64,000 nt of DNA from Neospora caninum Liverpool. Its lineage: Eukaryota; Apicomplexa; Conoidasida; Eucoccidiorida; Sarcocystidae. Position numbers and translations under genes: made by a program. The DNA lies in NCBI RefSeq assembly GCF_000208865.1, contig NC_018395.1, positions 5,194,839-5,258,838 of the forward strand. Reading direction: 5' to 3'. Of this stretch, positions 45,401 to 58,095 are shown in pieces. Numbering within the stretch: the stretch's first letter is position 1; every line of letters begins with the position of its first letter. The notes beneath the pieces were generated by a model. The model saw nothing but the letters and a program-made list of their open reading frames with translations. It did no database searches and was not told the origin of the DNA.

Positions 45401-48400
45401 CGCCTCGCCGCTTCCGCAGCCGCACGGCCTTGATGAGCCCAAAGTTGCCGCGGCCTTCCTCACTCTTCCCGTCGCGGCCGGGCGGGAGGCCGAAGGCGGT
45501 CGCACCCTTGCCATCGCCTCCTCCGCCCAGGGTCCGCCCGTCGTCGTCCCCGCACGAGGAGACGGAGCCGAACGAGGCGCGGGCGAAGAGCTTCGAAGAC
45601 CTGCGAATGAAGCGGTACAGAATGTACACCTCGGCGAGGTCGAGACGCGTGCCGGGGACCAGCGAGGAGCAGATCCCCTGCGGCGGCAAGACCGTCCCAA
45701 TGTCCAGCTCGCCGCGCCGCAAGACGTGGTGGAGAATCGAGCAGTACAGCCCGCGGTGTTGCCAGAGTACGTAGTCCATGTACTCGAGCACGTGGTTCGC
45801 CAGACTGAGGAGCACGTGCTGAGCCGTCAGCAAGGCCTGCACGGAGCGGTAGATGAAGGAGCGCCGAGTCTCCGCCTCCGAGGAGCTCAGCAGCAGCAAC
45901 AGCTGTTCGCAGACTGCTTGGAACTCCGTCGAGACTTGCTCCTGGCGACACACAAAGCCAGCAAGGCTGCGAGCGCGCAGTGGAACAGTCGGAAGGCTAG
46001 AACAAGGGTCTCCCTCGCGAGACAGAATTCGACAGAGACAGAGACGAGAGACGGCACGGGGTGGCAGCGAGCGCGAAGAAGAAACGCAGGGGCGTGTTTG
46101 GAGGCCGGCGAGTGGAGGACTAAGAGGGGGAGAACTGTCGTTTCGGGAGAAGGAAGGCGCGAGCGCACGAGAAAAAAGTGGAGACACGGCACAGACCCCC
46201 CCCTCCCCCGGGAAAACGCAGTATTCTCTTGAGGGTTTCTATCCAACTCACTCGCTTCGCGTCGGAGAGGAACACCATCTGGGGCGTGGTGGCGCCGCCC
46301 TGCTGGGCGAGGCCTGCGGCCTGCGGCTTCTGTCGGTGAGCGCCGACGACGGTGAGCAGCCCGCCGACGCCCATGTTGAGGAGGATCTCCTGGGGACTGT
46401 GTTGGGCCTTGGAGAAGAGGAGGTCGAGGAGCGTTTTGTGGAGTTCGGCGATCTTTTGGATTTCAGGAGGGACGCTCTTGGCGCGCGGGTAGTTGAACTT
46501 TGTCCGGTGTTCCGCGCCGAGGATGGGGGGCGAGATGCGCATGAAGCCGCGCTCCGTGTGGACACCTGCGTACATCTGCCGCATCATCGGGTTGTTTTGG
46601 AAGACGATGATGCCTTCCATGTCTCCAATGCACCGGCCGTCCAGCCACAGTTTCTCGCGGAAGAACGAGTCGAAGAAGTGCTTCTCCAGCTGGTCCACGA
46701 CGTCCGCGTCGTAGATCTTGAAGAAGGGGAGCCAGGCCTCGCCCACGAACTTGGGTTCGTCGTGCGGGAAACACCGCGAGTAGAGCGCAATGTGCAGGTG
46801 GTTGTGGCGCAGCTGATCGATCGTCGTCACGAGTTGGATCGTCGGAAAATCGTCATACAGCACCTCCTTGACCAGGCGCCCCTTGCGGGCGAGCGCCGCG
46901 AGTTTCTGGTACGTCCCGAGCTGGTCCACACGGTCCATGCAGTGAGACCGCGACAGACCGGAGACCAGAGACTGCGTCCCCTGCGACACGCCCGACGAGC
47001 CGCTGACTGCGCTCTCCACATCCGCAGACGACAGCCGCGAAGGGCACCCTGAGGCGTCATCCGAGCCGTCGTCCGGCGAAACCAACTCGCCGTCCGTGGC
47101 CTTCTTCGCCATGGACCCCGCGAGCGAGACGCCCGCGGCCGACGACGAGCTCGGCTGCCGCCCAAAGCTCGGACCGGAAACGATGGTCGAGTTGCATCGG
47201 CCCAGCAGCGAGTGATCGACTGTGTTCCAGTACGGCCGGTCGACTTTGTCGGTCCAGGTGCTAAAGTACTCCGCCGGGTTTTTGACGCCCGTGGGCCTAA
47301 AACAGAGCTGCCAGTGCGCCATCAGCGGCCCTGGCTCTTCCTCGTGGGGAGCTCCCGTCGAGTTCGCCTTGCGCAAACACTCCTCTTCTTCTGCGAGGCC
47401 GCCGTCCTGCAGCCACTGGAGCTTCACGTCGCCACTCTCCGGCTTCTCTGTCGACGCCCGCGGGGTCTGGGCGGCGCGGAGGCGCAGCAACTCCTGCTGT
47501 TGCCACAGTTCCTTGTTCATCAACGCGCTCTTGCCCTCGGCCGCGCCAGGTTTCAGCCCCGGCGAGGGTGACCCCGCGGCTTCGGCGCAAGACGCCGAAG
47601 CCGCGGGGGCGGACTCCGCCCGCGGGCCAGCCGGGCGCTCGGCCTCAGCAGCCTCGCCCTCGGGCGACTGCGGGGGGGGATTCGCCGAGATCGGGCGCAG
47701 GGGCGGCGCGAGCGGCGAGGCGGCCCCCGAGCCGCGCGAGGCTTCCTCGTGCGGACCTTCGTCTTCCTCGTCGGAGACGTCCTCCTCGATGATCGCCTGG
47801 CCTGCCGCAGTGGGTTCGTGGAGGTTGACGAGGATTTCGATGGGGTTGATGATCAGGGGGCAGATTTGCGCCATGCGCACGTCGATCATCACGCGGCCGC
47901 AGTCGGCCTTGCCCTTCTCCGGATTCGACAGAAGCAAGTCGTGGTGGACCGGCCCCGTCGCGACTGTCAAGAGGTCGACAGAGGCGCTCCCGAGCAGGAC
48001 GCGCCGGGGCTGGGCCTGCGGCGAGGCCGCCCCTGTCGGGAGGCCGTCTTCCTCGTACACACTCAACTCCAGAGTCTGTTCGTGGAGCCGCGACAACTGC
48101 GGAATGCTCCAGGAAAAATGGTACTTGGAGACCCACTTCGGGTTCGCGACGCCTGCCACGGCCTCCGTCGTCTCGTAGAACGCCGAGTCTGCCCAGTTCA
48201 CGGTGCAAAAGAGGCGCGAGCTCACGTGCTGGAAGGCCTTGGAAGACAGCGAGACGTTCCTGCACTTGATCCCAAAGATCTCCACGTAAAAGGTAAACGT
48301 CTTGGACAACTCCTCGACCTCCTTCATCTCCAGAAAGTGCGGCGGTTGCTGAAAGCTCTCTGTCCTCGCCACGACCACGGCGTCACTCGGCGCTGCGCCC

Positions 48401-48855
48401 GCAGCCAGCGGGCTCTCCGGACGGCTCTTCTCGGCCCCTGGGGCGCCAAGCGCCCCGTCCCCTCCGGTCGGGCCAGTTGCCCCCGCCAGGGCCTTTTGCG
48501 GAGAGGCGCCGTCTCGGCCGGTTCCCAGAGACAGCCGCGGGCCTTGGCCGGTCGTCTCGGACGCGGCGCCCGCAGTGAGGCCTGGCCTCAACGTGAGCGT
48601 CTTGAGGAGGCGGTTGATCGAAGATTTCCGGCCATGTGCGGCGCTGAAAACCGAGGGCGAGGTCCCCCGGCCGGACGAAGAGGCCCCCGCAGCCGGCGAG
48701 GCCTTGCCGTCCTCGGGCGCCTCCGCGGCGCCAGAGGCGCTCCGGAAGGAGACACTCGCTCTCTCCTCGCATCCCTCCGGTCCCAGCCAGACGTTACCCC
48801 CCTTGCCGGACGAGCGGGCGTGCACCGACAGTTCCTTGCTGCATTGCTTGCCCAT
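42402..48855 (-). CDS. Large acylated C2-C2-DUF1765-like protein, two exons
   Basis: Two long frames join into one gene: exon 1 46252..48855, exon 2 42402..45941. The donor is GCGAAGCGA|GTGAGT and the acceptor TGTGTCGCCAG|GAG, both phase 0, giving 2047 aa. I place the start at MGKQCSKEL (48855), a strong N-myristoylation signal (Gly2, Ser6) with Cys5 for palmitoylation, so a membrane-bound protein is likely. Residues about 186-330 are a C2-like beta-rich domain (FTFYVEIFGIKCRNVSLSS ... LELSVYEEDGLP). Residues about 662-755 look like a second (LHIALYSRCFPHDEPKFVG ... GDMEGIIVFQNN). After the intron come low-complexity acidic stretches, then an alpha-helical region at about 1385-1700 (FCSDAIFEGQKKYISVFLS, WSWLVRKSYMWFLLYRLCEG) that I match tentatively to DUF1765. 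Function unknown; membrane trafficking or signalling scaffold is a guess. Confidence 0.8.
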
Positions 48856-51800
48856 TGGCGATTTGCAGAGAAGCGAAGAGGAGAGAGAGCGGACGAGCCT
48901 GCGACGCGTGAGGTGCGGGTGCGCGTGAGGCGCAGCGGGGAGTGACAGAGAGAGACAGGGAGACGAGGCGAGAGAAGAGGTCTGAGAGCCCACTCCCCTC
49001 CCGAGGAGAACCGAGGAGAACTAGTCGAGTTCGAGAGAGACCCTGTCGCTAGGCGACGCAGCGAGCGCAGTGTGCGTCATCTGACTCGCAAAGAAAATGC
49101 GATGGAACTCGAGGGAAACGCAGGAACCCCCGTGACGAGGAAGAGTGCGAATCGGGAGCAGCAGACTCGGGGAGAGTACGGCAGAGAGGAGACGGGAGAG
49201 GAGCCGACGAAGAAAGACAAAACTCAAGGACGAGGTCAAGAAATCAAGAAACGACAGAGGAAACTGCGAGGCGACGCCGCATGAGGAGCGGGGCCGCTAG
49301 TCTCCAAAGACAGGGAGAACCGAGACTCCATTCAAAAATGGAGCGCTCATCTGGTGTGCATGCGATGGCCTGCACAGGCACCCGGTGGAGGAATGCACCG
49401 GAAACCCAGAGTGCCGCAAGTCGAACGAGACAGCACAGGGTCTCCCATTCATGTCCAGACACGTGTGGATTCACATTCCTGACGACGCTTCTTTGTCGTA
49501 TGACAATTAAAAACAAACGTGACCACCCATACGCATCTGCAGGCAGACAAAAACGTATGTATCTGCCAATGTATGACGCGGTGAGTGTGGACGCGCGAAA
49601 AGTGCCGGGATAGAAGGACGTGGCGTCGCAGACAAGAGACGATCAAGACAAGAGAATGACGGGAAGTCGAGAAGCTGCGGCGAGAAAGAAGACGAGCTAA
49701 AAACAACGGTGACGGGCAGACAACAGAGTGTATACGGCGGTGCGATGAATCGCTGTGGACGAGTTTTTGGGAGTTACAAATACGCGCGTCTACGTGTACG
49801 CCAATGGACGGGTGAATGTCTGTACAGGTATGAGAGACAGACGTATCGACATATGACAATAAGAAAACCCGGGGATGGGTGCGTACGAGCCGAGATCGAG
49901 GAAAAGGCGAGCGATACGATCCCCGCCGCACGCTTCTCCTGTCACAAAAAAGGACGGCCGTCGCCAGGCGAAACTAGAACCGGAAGTCTTGAAAAGAAGG
50001 CGCAAACGCGCGGTCGATCATCGGCCCTGGCGGCCGAAAAATATGTACAGAGAAGTACACACTAACAAAGGGTCTTTGACGAAGGGGAAGCTCTCGTACA
50101 ACAAAAGCGGGACTGGACGGGCAAGGACAGGCGAAAAAAACGCGCGAGGCGGCGTTCTCGAAAGTGTTTTCTAGTGAACAGCTTCACCCGGCGCGGAGGG
50201 GTGAGGAGCGGTCAGACGGGAAAAGGCCGCCAAGGGAAAATTGCGGAGAGCCGAGCACTTTTCGATGCAGCGGGACAGTCCCTGTTCCGAGATCGACAGC
50301 AGGCGCAGGGCGACGGAAGTGCTTCCACAGATACGCGTTTTTGCGGTTTCGGGATTTTAGAGTAGACAAGGCTTTTCGAGGACGTGGCGCCAGGGAATCG
50401 GGAATGCGCCACGCGGTGAGACTGAAAGACGAGGCAACGAACAGCAGTTTCGCTAAAAAAACCGAGAAACTGTATGGCGCGCTGTGTCGAGGGGAATTCC
50501 CGGAGAAACGGTTCGTGTGCGATTTTCATCGAGTTTTAGAGAAATCGCGAAAGCCATGCTGTTCGTCCACACGAAAAGCGACACCGGAAGACCGCAGCGG
50601 GGACTGGGAGGACACGGAAGTCGACGCTTCTCGCCTCGCTCTCTCGTTCGCGGCGAGTCCACTGAATGCTCGGCATCGCAGATCCTTTTTTTCAGTCGTC
50701 CAGATTCTGCCATCAAGTCTTCTCCGCGGCATCCCTGCCGAGACTCGCCAGCGGCGATTTGCGCGCGGCGCTTCCGAGAAAGCGGAACATCTCCCCGCCG
50801 CCTCTCACGCCGCCCTCGCACTCGGTTCCGAAACGACTGGCGATCCAGAAGTAAATTCTGTCCCCGGCGCGGAAGCGCCGTGCACCTTTGTGCAGAAATA
50901 CGGCCAAAAGCGTACGTCTTTCCCCATTTAGGGGAACACGTGGGAAAGGCAGCGCGCACGGAGAAAAAGAACCTGGGGAAGAACCGCGGGGACGGCACGG
51001 AGAGAGGTGACAGAGAGGGCGTGCGCGGGAGTGTCCGTCCTGTTCTACGCAGCTGTCGGTTTTTTAACGCATCTCACACTTTCGCAGAGAACCCCTGCCT
51101 TTCGCGTTCTCTCTCCGGAAAGGTTTCGCCACGAGGAGAGAGGCGGGGCGCGGGAACCTCCCCGCCGCGTCGCCCTGTGTCGTGGCACGGGGGGAGAGAA
51201 ACAGCAGAGGACGGGAAGGGGAGGAAGTGGTTTTCTGGCCGACGAACGAGAGCTGTGAGCAGAAGCCTTGCTTGCGGGGACATCCAAGCGGTTGGTGAAA
51301 CCGGGCGCAACGAGAGAATGCGATCCTGCGAGAGGACTGGCACGCTCTGTGAGGGGCGCCGACGCCCGAGAGCGAACACCCAAGGAAGCAAATGTGTCTA
51401 CAGCCTGTTTAGAAGTATTCGCGACGCGGTGGACGACTGGATGAGAGCTTGAATGGACTTGTTTTTACCGGGCGCAAGTTCGAGTTGGGTGGTCCATTGG
51501 TCTCTCCCGCCCCTGCGCTGAAGAAGACGTGGTGGTCCAGCGCGTGGCGGGGTAGCAGCTATGCTGTCTCGACGATCTCCGGAAGAGAAGATATACCCAC
51601 AGCGTGTGTGCTTTCTATGTATGCCAGTCGACGGCGAGAGGGAAGACAGTCGCAGATACGCATCCACAAAATTTGAACACGAGAGCACATGTGCCCGTCG
51701 CCTTGCCTCGTTCACCGAACATAGGCACTCTCCGCTCACCCGGAGGCAGAGGCACGTGTTCCTACTTGCCTGTCAGGTGTGTGTTTCTGTCACGTCTTTT

Positions 51801-53253
51801 TACTTCTGGGGATTCCTCGACAATCGTCCTTTGCGTCCCTCCCCCTTCCCTCTTCAGCTTGCATTCCAGAAATCGATAGTGTTGCACAGCAGGCAAAAAA
51901 ACAGCCACACGGACCCCCCGGCATCACATCCACAGGAAATATGTATATATATATATATATATCATCACAGAGAGGTGTGAATCACTCTGGTCTTTAAGAA
52001 GAAGGTGACGAGTAACTTTCGCCTCGCAGTGCCTTCGAAGAAAGCCGAGCGAGACGAAATACGCGGCATGCGGCTTCGCAAGAAGACACCACGCCTGTCG
52101 GCAGCGCCACATTCCCCCCCCGTCTCCTCGAAAACATATGCCTCGGCGTTCCGAGTTCGACCTCCCGAGAACGAAACTACCAGCATTTTCTTTCGGCAAC
52201 GGGCCGATTGAGGGAGCGGTGCCGCTTTGCGTCTCAACTGCATATCTACCATGTCGTCCTTACCACGTGTCAGGTCCGCCGTTTTTCCTCTCTACACATC
52301 TTTCGTTCAGCAAATGAAAGAGGGGCTACGTGTTTTCCGCTCACCGCGAAGAAACACGCCGACTGCATGCTCGGAAAAGAGTGGCTGGCAAGGCTAATAT
52401 AGCGTTTCGATATACTTCAGAGCGTCTGCCTTGCCCCCCACATCCAGAGAAGCAGCAGAAAGGGTAGTGCATGGATATACTAATCTTATAAGCACTCAGC
52501 TAAGCATAAACAGTCACGACCCTGGCAGGTCGGCGAAGCTGATGCGTGAGTGTCGGCAGCCCGTCGAGCAGGCGGCGCCTCGCCATGAGGTAACCGATCC
52601 ACAAGAACATGTGGAGCCGCATCGAGAGCCACACGTCGCCAATCTCGGAGTGAAGCAAGAAACCGAGAGATGTGCCCACAAAAAGGCATCTTTCTCGGCA
52701 GCTGAACGGCGAGCCTGTCTCGGGAATCTCTCGTGTACAGAGGAAGCCTCTATTCCATGGAAGAGCTTCTGGGTACCTCGCATAAACCAGTCGTGCGACC
52801 TTCCACGATTCTGTGGCGCGTCGTTCCGTGAAGCCTCTGGAGAGTGGCTGCCATGAACAAAGGTATCCCGAAAGGGCCGAGTCCACCAGAAGACTCCAAG
52901 CTCGAAGTGCAAAACGCACTGGGACACGTTCAATACATGCATCCACAAAAAGGCCACCTTTTTCAGCTCGGCTGCGGTAGTCGGTCCGCATTTGAGGTGA
53001 CAAATGTCCAGAATCGGAAGGTGGCTAGGTCCGTTCGCGAGTCCGCGAAAGCAAGGACCGACTGCTTCCTCTCACCTGCCGCCCGAGAGGGACGTTTTTC
53101 TCTGCATCCGCGGGAAATAGTTTCCCTCAACCGTCGCTCTCGTGCCCAGCTACGTACTTTTCTCTACGTCCATACACCCACTTTTTGTCCACGCCCCCCG
53201 CTGGCAACAGAGATGCCTCGAATCTAACAGGCCTAGTCAACTGCACGTCAACG

Positions 53254-53284
<31 letters not shown>

Positions 53285-54450
53285 CGGAATGCGCATGCAT
53301 GCATACGTATATGTGTCTCTATATGTCTAGAAGTGCCCTAATTTCGCACACAGATACAGTGAGGCGTCGCGCTGAGGTACGTAGACATCTTAGGTTTACG
53401 ACACACTGGCGACACGCCGAGACGGGTTTTTCGTTGGGCATTCCAGTTTGGTTCATGCGAAGAAACAACGGGACGCGAGAAGCCTTGGCGATGTGGAGAA
53501 GAGGCACGCGGAGAATGAAGCGAAAAAAACGACCAGAGAGGGCTCACAGCGAACCGAAACCAACACCCCGACTGTCCACAACAGTGCAACAGACAACACA
53601 CACAGACAGAGGACTCTTCTGCGATCCGCACACATGCATATGTAGATGCACGTGCATAAGCAATGTACACAAATGTGGATGGGGTCTTCGTTCGTTTTGC
53701 ACGCACCCACATCAACTCTTTGTGACATTCACTCCGACCTCTCACCTACACACAGTCCCGAGAAACGCGCTCGGCGTGCCGTTTCCCCCTCTCGATTTCT
53801 TTCACAGTGTCCGGGGAGACGGCTGAGAACACCTCTGTCTGCCGTGCGCGAGCTCTCACAGCTACGCGCGGGCAGAGGAACAGAGAGAGAACCGAAGTCC
53901 TTCTCTCTTCGCGCTACCCAGATGGAAAACGCAGGCAAGAACCTCCACGCCTCTCTTCTTCGCTTTTCCTCGAGGTGGGAAAAGCTACCGACCGCCCCCC
54001 TTTCCTCCGCCTGCCACCGTAGGATCCTCAGGCCCAGAAACATCTCGAGAAACGGACACCAGAGAAAGAGAAAAACGAACAGAGACGAGACACAGTAACA
54101 CCGGACACAGCTGCACAACCTCGCGGAGAGACGGTAACGCAAGGAAACGTAAAAAACATTGCCGATCACGGAGTGACAGAAGGAGTCGTAGAGGAAGATG
54201 CACCGAGAAAAATATGTGCGTCGTATGGCTTAGAAGATCGAGTTGCCTGCAGAGACACGAAAAACAACCGCTTTCTGGAAGTGTGGCCTTCGCATCCGCG
54301 TATATATCCCACCAACAGCCTTTTCTCTCAGCGTCAAGCATATAAGCACACAGACGTTAGACAGGAGTCTCTGCAGAACTGGACACCAAAGGCCTACAGA
54401 ACCACATCGATCTCCACTTGCAGCTACGCATGCACATGTGTTCTGTATCT
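48856..54450. other. Long intergenic region: C2-DUF1765 5' flank and SEC61 alpha 3' flank
   Basis: About 5.6 kb. The left part should hold the promoter and leader of the C2 gene. An in-frame upstream ATG at 48993 (MGSQTSS) extends that protein by 46 residues and is an alternative start. From 50.16 to 51.45 kb, overlapping plus-strand frames of 255 and 322 codons exist, with similar ones on the minus strand. Their Arg-rich composition and lack of splice partners suggest GC-driven chance frames. TA runs occur at 51940-51963 and 53252-53280. No gene is supported. Confidence 0.5.
53252..53280. repeat. (TA)n microsatellite
   Basis: A TA run of about 29 bases followed by TGCATGCATACGTATATG, in the intergenic region 3' of SEC61 alpha. 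Confidence 0.88.
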
Positions 54451-57400
54451 CTACGCAGCTGAAGCGTTTCCGTTTCCAGATTTGTCCCCGTTGTCGAAGT
54501 GCGTACCTTGTTCACGTTCTTTGGCAAGCATCTCATAGTACTGGTAGATGATGGTGACGGCGAGGAGAATACCCGTACCACTTCCGATCGCTCCCAAGAA
54601 GTCCGCAATGATCGTCAGAGCCCCAATGCACATGCCGCCAAAGGCTGCTGCCGTGGGAATGTAACGGTTGAGAACCTGCGAAAAAGCACCGGAAAACAAC
54701 GGAGGCTCCCGGCGCCCTGCATGCGCAAGAGTGTGGTCTCCGAAAGGCGAGGATCTACATTGGCTTACTTTCCTAGTTTTAGCTGTTCAGTCGCGACGAG
54801 CAGCCGCAAGAGGCGCAGGCCAAGCATCTACGCATGCGCGTATAAACATGTATGTATACGTATGTGTTTATAGGTGTATATCTTTGATGCGTAGGACTCG
54901 AGGTTTTCTTTTACCTGGACAAGAGAAGAGTCTCTGTATCCCTTCATGACCATCTGCTGGTCGCGAAGTTGCTTGGCGACGTCGCGTGCGCTGCTGCCGC
55001 TGACTTCGATCCAGGTTTTGCTGAAGAGGGCGCAGCTGACGAGGACGAAGGTGATGTAGATGAATGCATGCAGCGGGTCTTCGAGAATATCTCCAAATGA
55101 GCCGGGCGGGGAGATGTAGTACGCAATGCCTCCAACGGGGACCGAGTGGCCGCCGACGTCAACCTCTTGCCACTGGCCGAGGAGGTTAACCAGGACGTTG
55201 GTCTTGAAGCGGCGGTAGAGCAGCTGCGAGAGGAAGTACAGGTTGGAGACGAGCGCAGTCTGGAGAATGATTGGAATGTTCGACGTGTAGAAGAGCTTGA
55301 TGGGGTAGCTGCCTTGCTGGCCGCGCACGCGCTGGTACTTCACCGCCAGGTCCACACGGAAACCCTGGAAGTAGATGACAATGAGAAACACCAGAATGGT
55401 GGCCAGCAGTGACGTGATGTTGGGCGCGTTCGAGCGGTAAAACGCCTCCTTCAAGGCCACGATGTTGTTCGACTTCGTGAACAGGCAGTGGAACAGCGCG
55501 ACGAGTGCGCCCTCGAATTCCGTGCCTTTTCCAGTCTTGATCGTTGTCGGGCTGAACGCCTGAGCACAGACACGGACAAAAACCCAAACAACCGCTCGCC
55601 GTCCAGAAAAACACCGAGAAATCTACGTCTCGATCTCTCGAGATTTGAAAATAAACACTCAGAACGATCCACTGCAACGTAACGACCTCAGGAGCAACAA
55701 CGGCAAAGGTATACACATTCACCCATCTATATATATATATATGCTTGTGGATGTAAACACATGTATGCATGTGCCTTTTTAACGGACTACGCGTGCAGCT
55801 TTGGAGGCCTACCTTCCACACAATTGTCTCGCAGATGTTGGTGGCGATGAAGAGAGAAATACCGCTGCCGAGACCGTAGCCCTTCTGCAGGAGTTCATCG
55901 AGGATGATGACGACGACGCCAGAGAAGAAAAGCTGGAGAATGATCAGCACGGCGTTGGCTGAAAATGCAAAAAAAAAAAGCGAGACACACTTTCCATACA
56001 CGCAATCACATGCATCCATAAGGATCTATTCACCTAGGTAGAAATGCGGGACGGGGGAGATGCGCAGTGATGCATTTGGAGTCTTCCACGTGTGCGGTTG
56101 GGAACGTGTAAATGAATCATGCAGGAGACTTACTTGCGCCGAGGTCGTGGATGTCACCGTACATGCCACTGATGACGTAGGCGACGGCCTCGCCGACGGT
56201 GATGATCAAACCGAGCACTGAACGGGCAAAGAGGCGAAAATGTGCCGACAAAAAGGCGCATCGTTAAAGTGAAACACCGGGAAAACGTGAAAAAGAAACA
56301 GCGGACAAAGGCTGGCGAGACAGAAAATCCTGCGAAGTCAAAAGAACGGAGAGGGAACATGAAGAGCCCCGAAAGAGGCGCTCAGAGTGGAACACCTCCT
56401 ATCGTCGAGATATTAAGATCCTCGCACTGCGCAAGCTCCCACCCCTCAGCAAAGACGCCCGAAAACTTGCGCTCGACATGCTTTGCCCCTTTTCCGTCAG
56501 CCACAGGTATCTTAGCAGATCTGTCTGCAAAATGCACTCGCAAGCACGCGTGTCTATCGGCAAGGTACCAACAGGTACGCGAAGAATTTTGATTTGCGGA
56601 TAGAACGCAGCGTACGTTTTTGAGCCCCTTGGAAGAGAGCGCGGTCTTCCTTCAGGGACTGGTCGACTTGGATGATTCGGCTGCCAGCTAACAGCTGCAT
56701 GACCATTCCACTAGTCACGATCGGGGAAATACCTGAAGAACGGCAAACGAACACCCGCCGAAGAAAAATAACAGCATTCTCCACGCTTCGCTGCCTTTGT
56801 GGAGACAAGATTCCACAAAAGATACACACGTCACGTGCAGACAAACTGCGAGATTCCCAAACACCCATGTTGCAATCCGCGCACGGTTCGACACGCACAC
56901 ACACACAAATCTGCTTCTATATTTGTGTGTATGTACACCCCGGAGATCTCTAGCTGATTTTTTCACATTCTTTTCACGCTTTGAACGGCGACAACCGGGA
57001 AATGTCGCGCCGCCAGGAACAGAGTCTCGCCCATGCCGACTCTGGAACACCCCGTACACCCCGGTGCCCTGCTTCACGTCCTCCTCTAACTTTCCCTGTG
57101 GTCCGCCGGTTTGGCTGCCTCTCGGTAGCGCCTGAACTCGAACGGGCGTGTCACCCGAAAGACAGGACTTTGTTCTCGGCTCTTTCCTTACCCAATTCCA
57201 TCAGCGTTCCGCGGTTGGAGGCGAGGATGACGCGCATCCAGTAGAAGGGATCCGCGCTCTTGTTAGTGCGGATGCCATAGAGAGGAATTTGGCAACAGAT
57301 GAGAAAGACGGCGAGGGAGACCAGAGTCCAGAGAACCTTCTCCTTGAAGGGGATTTTGCGGTCCGGCGCCTGTACCTCCGGCAGGATGCACATGACCGGT

Positions 57401-58095
57401 TTGATGAGGTTGAGGAAGCGAACTGAAAAGACAAACAGAGACCGAAACGGCAGCGCATGCAGCGGGGCCTGGCGCGAAGTTCGCCGCCTCTCGTTTTCTG
57501 TGGCTCTTTGTTGCGCCACACGGGCTCCCCGCGATCGGGAACCGGTGGAAACCGGCCATCTCCACAGAGGCTTGGAGCGGAAGAACAGCGCTCTGAAACC
57601 GTCGCGGGGGGACATCGACACAAAGACATCGGCGTGAGTGGGACGCGTGAAAGAGGTAAGTAGAAAGGAACACGACGCTAAATGAAGGCGCTTTTGAGAA
57701 ACAAACGGGGGGGTGGGGGGGGGGGGGAACGGGTCAGAGGAAGGTGTAGTTGAAAGCGGGGCTCGGGCACTCAACGGCGGGACGTGTGGCATTCTTCCCT
57801 TTCAGCAACCGCCTCGAAAACATCCCGTTGGCTCTATGTCGTGGGAAGTCCGTTTATGAAAGCATGCAGCGAAGACAAGGAGAAGCTGTCACCGCGTCCC
57901 CAGGTTCCGCGACAGAAACCGCCGCCAAACGCAGCTTGGCATACACACACACAGATTTTCTGCCTGGACTTCTCGGACCAGAGCGCAGACAGCAAAACGC
58001 GCGGAAACTCTCCAGTTAGGCACAAAAAAACGCGGTAGTGTGTTCCCCCTCCGTTGCCGATTCCCGTTGAGAACCCACTTACATCCTTTCGCCAT
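54451..58095 (-). CDS. SEC61A: SEC61 alpha subunit of the ER translocon, seven exons
   Basis: Pore-forming subunit of the Sec61 channel for co-translational import into the ER. Exons: 58083..58095, 57192..57422, 56616..56732, 56134..56217, 55813..55958, 54915..55559, 54451..54675; all phases agree, 486 aa (human protein 476). Exon 1 encodes only MAKG plus one base, joined to [18 protein letters not shown]. Diagnostic segments follow: [130 protein letters not shown] and [20 protein letters not shown]. These match Sec61 alpha over its whole length, including the cytosolic ribosome-binding loops. Ten membrane segments are expected. The short C-terminal tail is Asn/Gly/Ser-rich and acidic. All introns are GT-AG; the exon 3 donor (C|GTACGC) is weaker than the rest. 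Confidence 0.97.
57707..57727. repeat. G-run in SEC61 alpha intron 1
   Basis: Twenty of 21 bases are G on the plus strand, interrupted by one T. The SEC61 alpha transcript carries it as a C-run. It lies inside the 660-base first intron. Confidence 0.9.

Noticed and set aside
42472..48945. Very long frames antisense to or out of frame with the C2-DUF1765 gene (plus strand 44389-45774, 45060-46232, 47749-48945; minus strand 42472-44223)
   Set aside because: GC-rich codon usage leaves few stops in other frames. Translations are Arg/Pro/Ala shadows with no domains, whereas the chosen frame carries C2-like and helical conserved segments and a phase-matched intron.
50164..51452. Plus-strand frames of 255 and 322 codons
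   Set aside because: Arg/Ser-rich composition, equally open opposite strand, no splice partners, no motif. Kept only as a finding to test.
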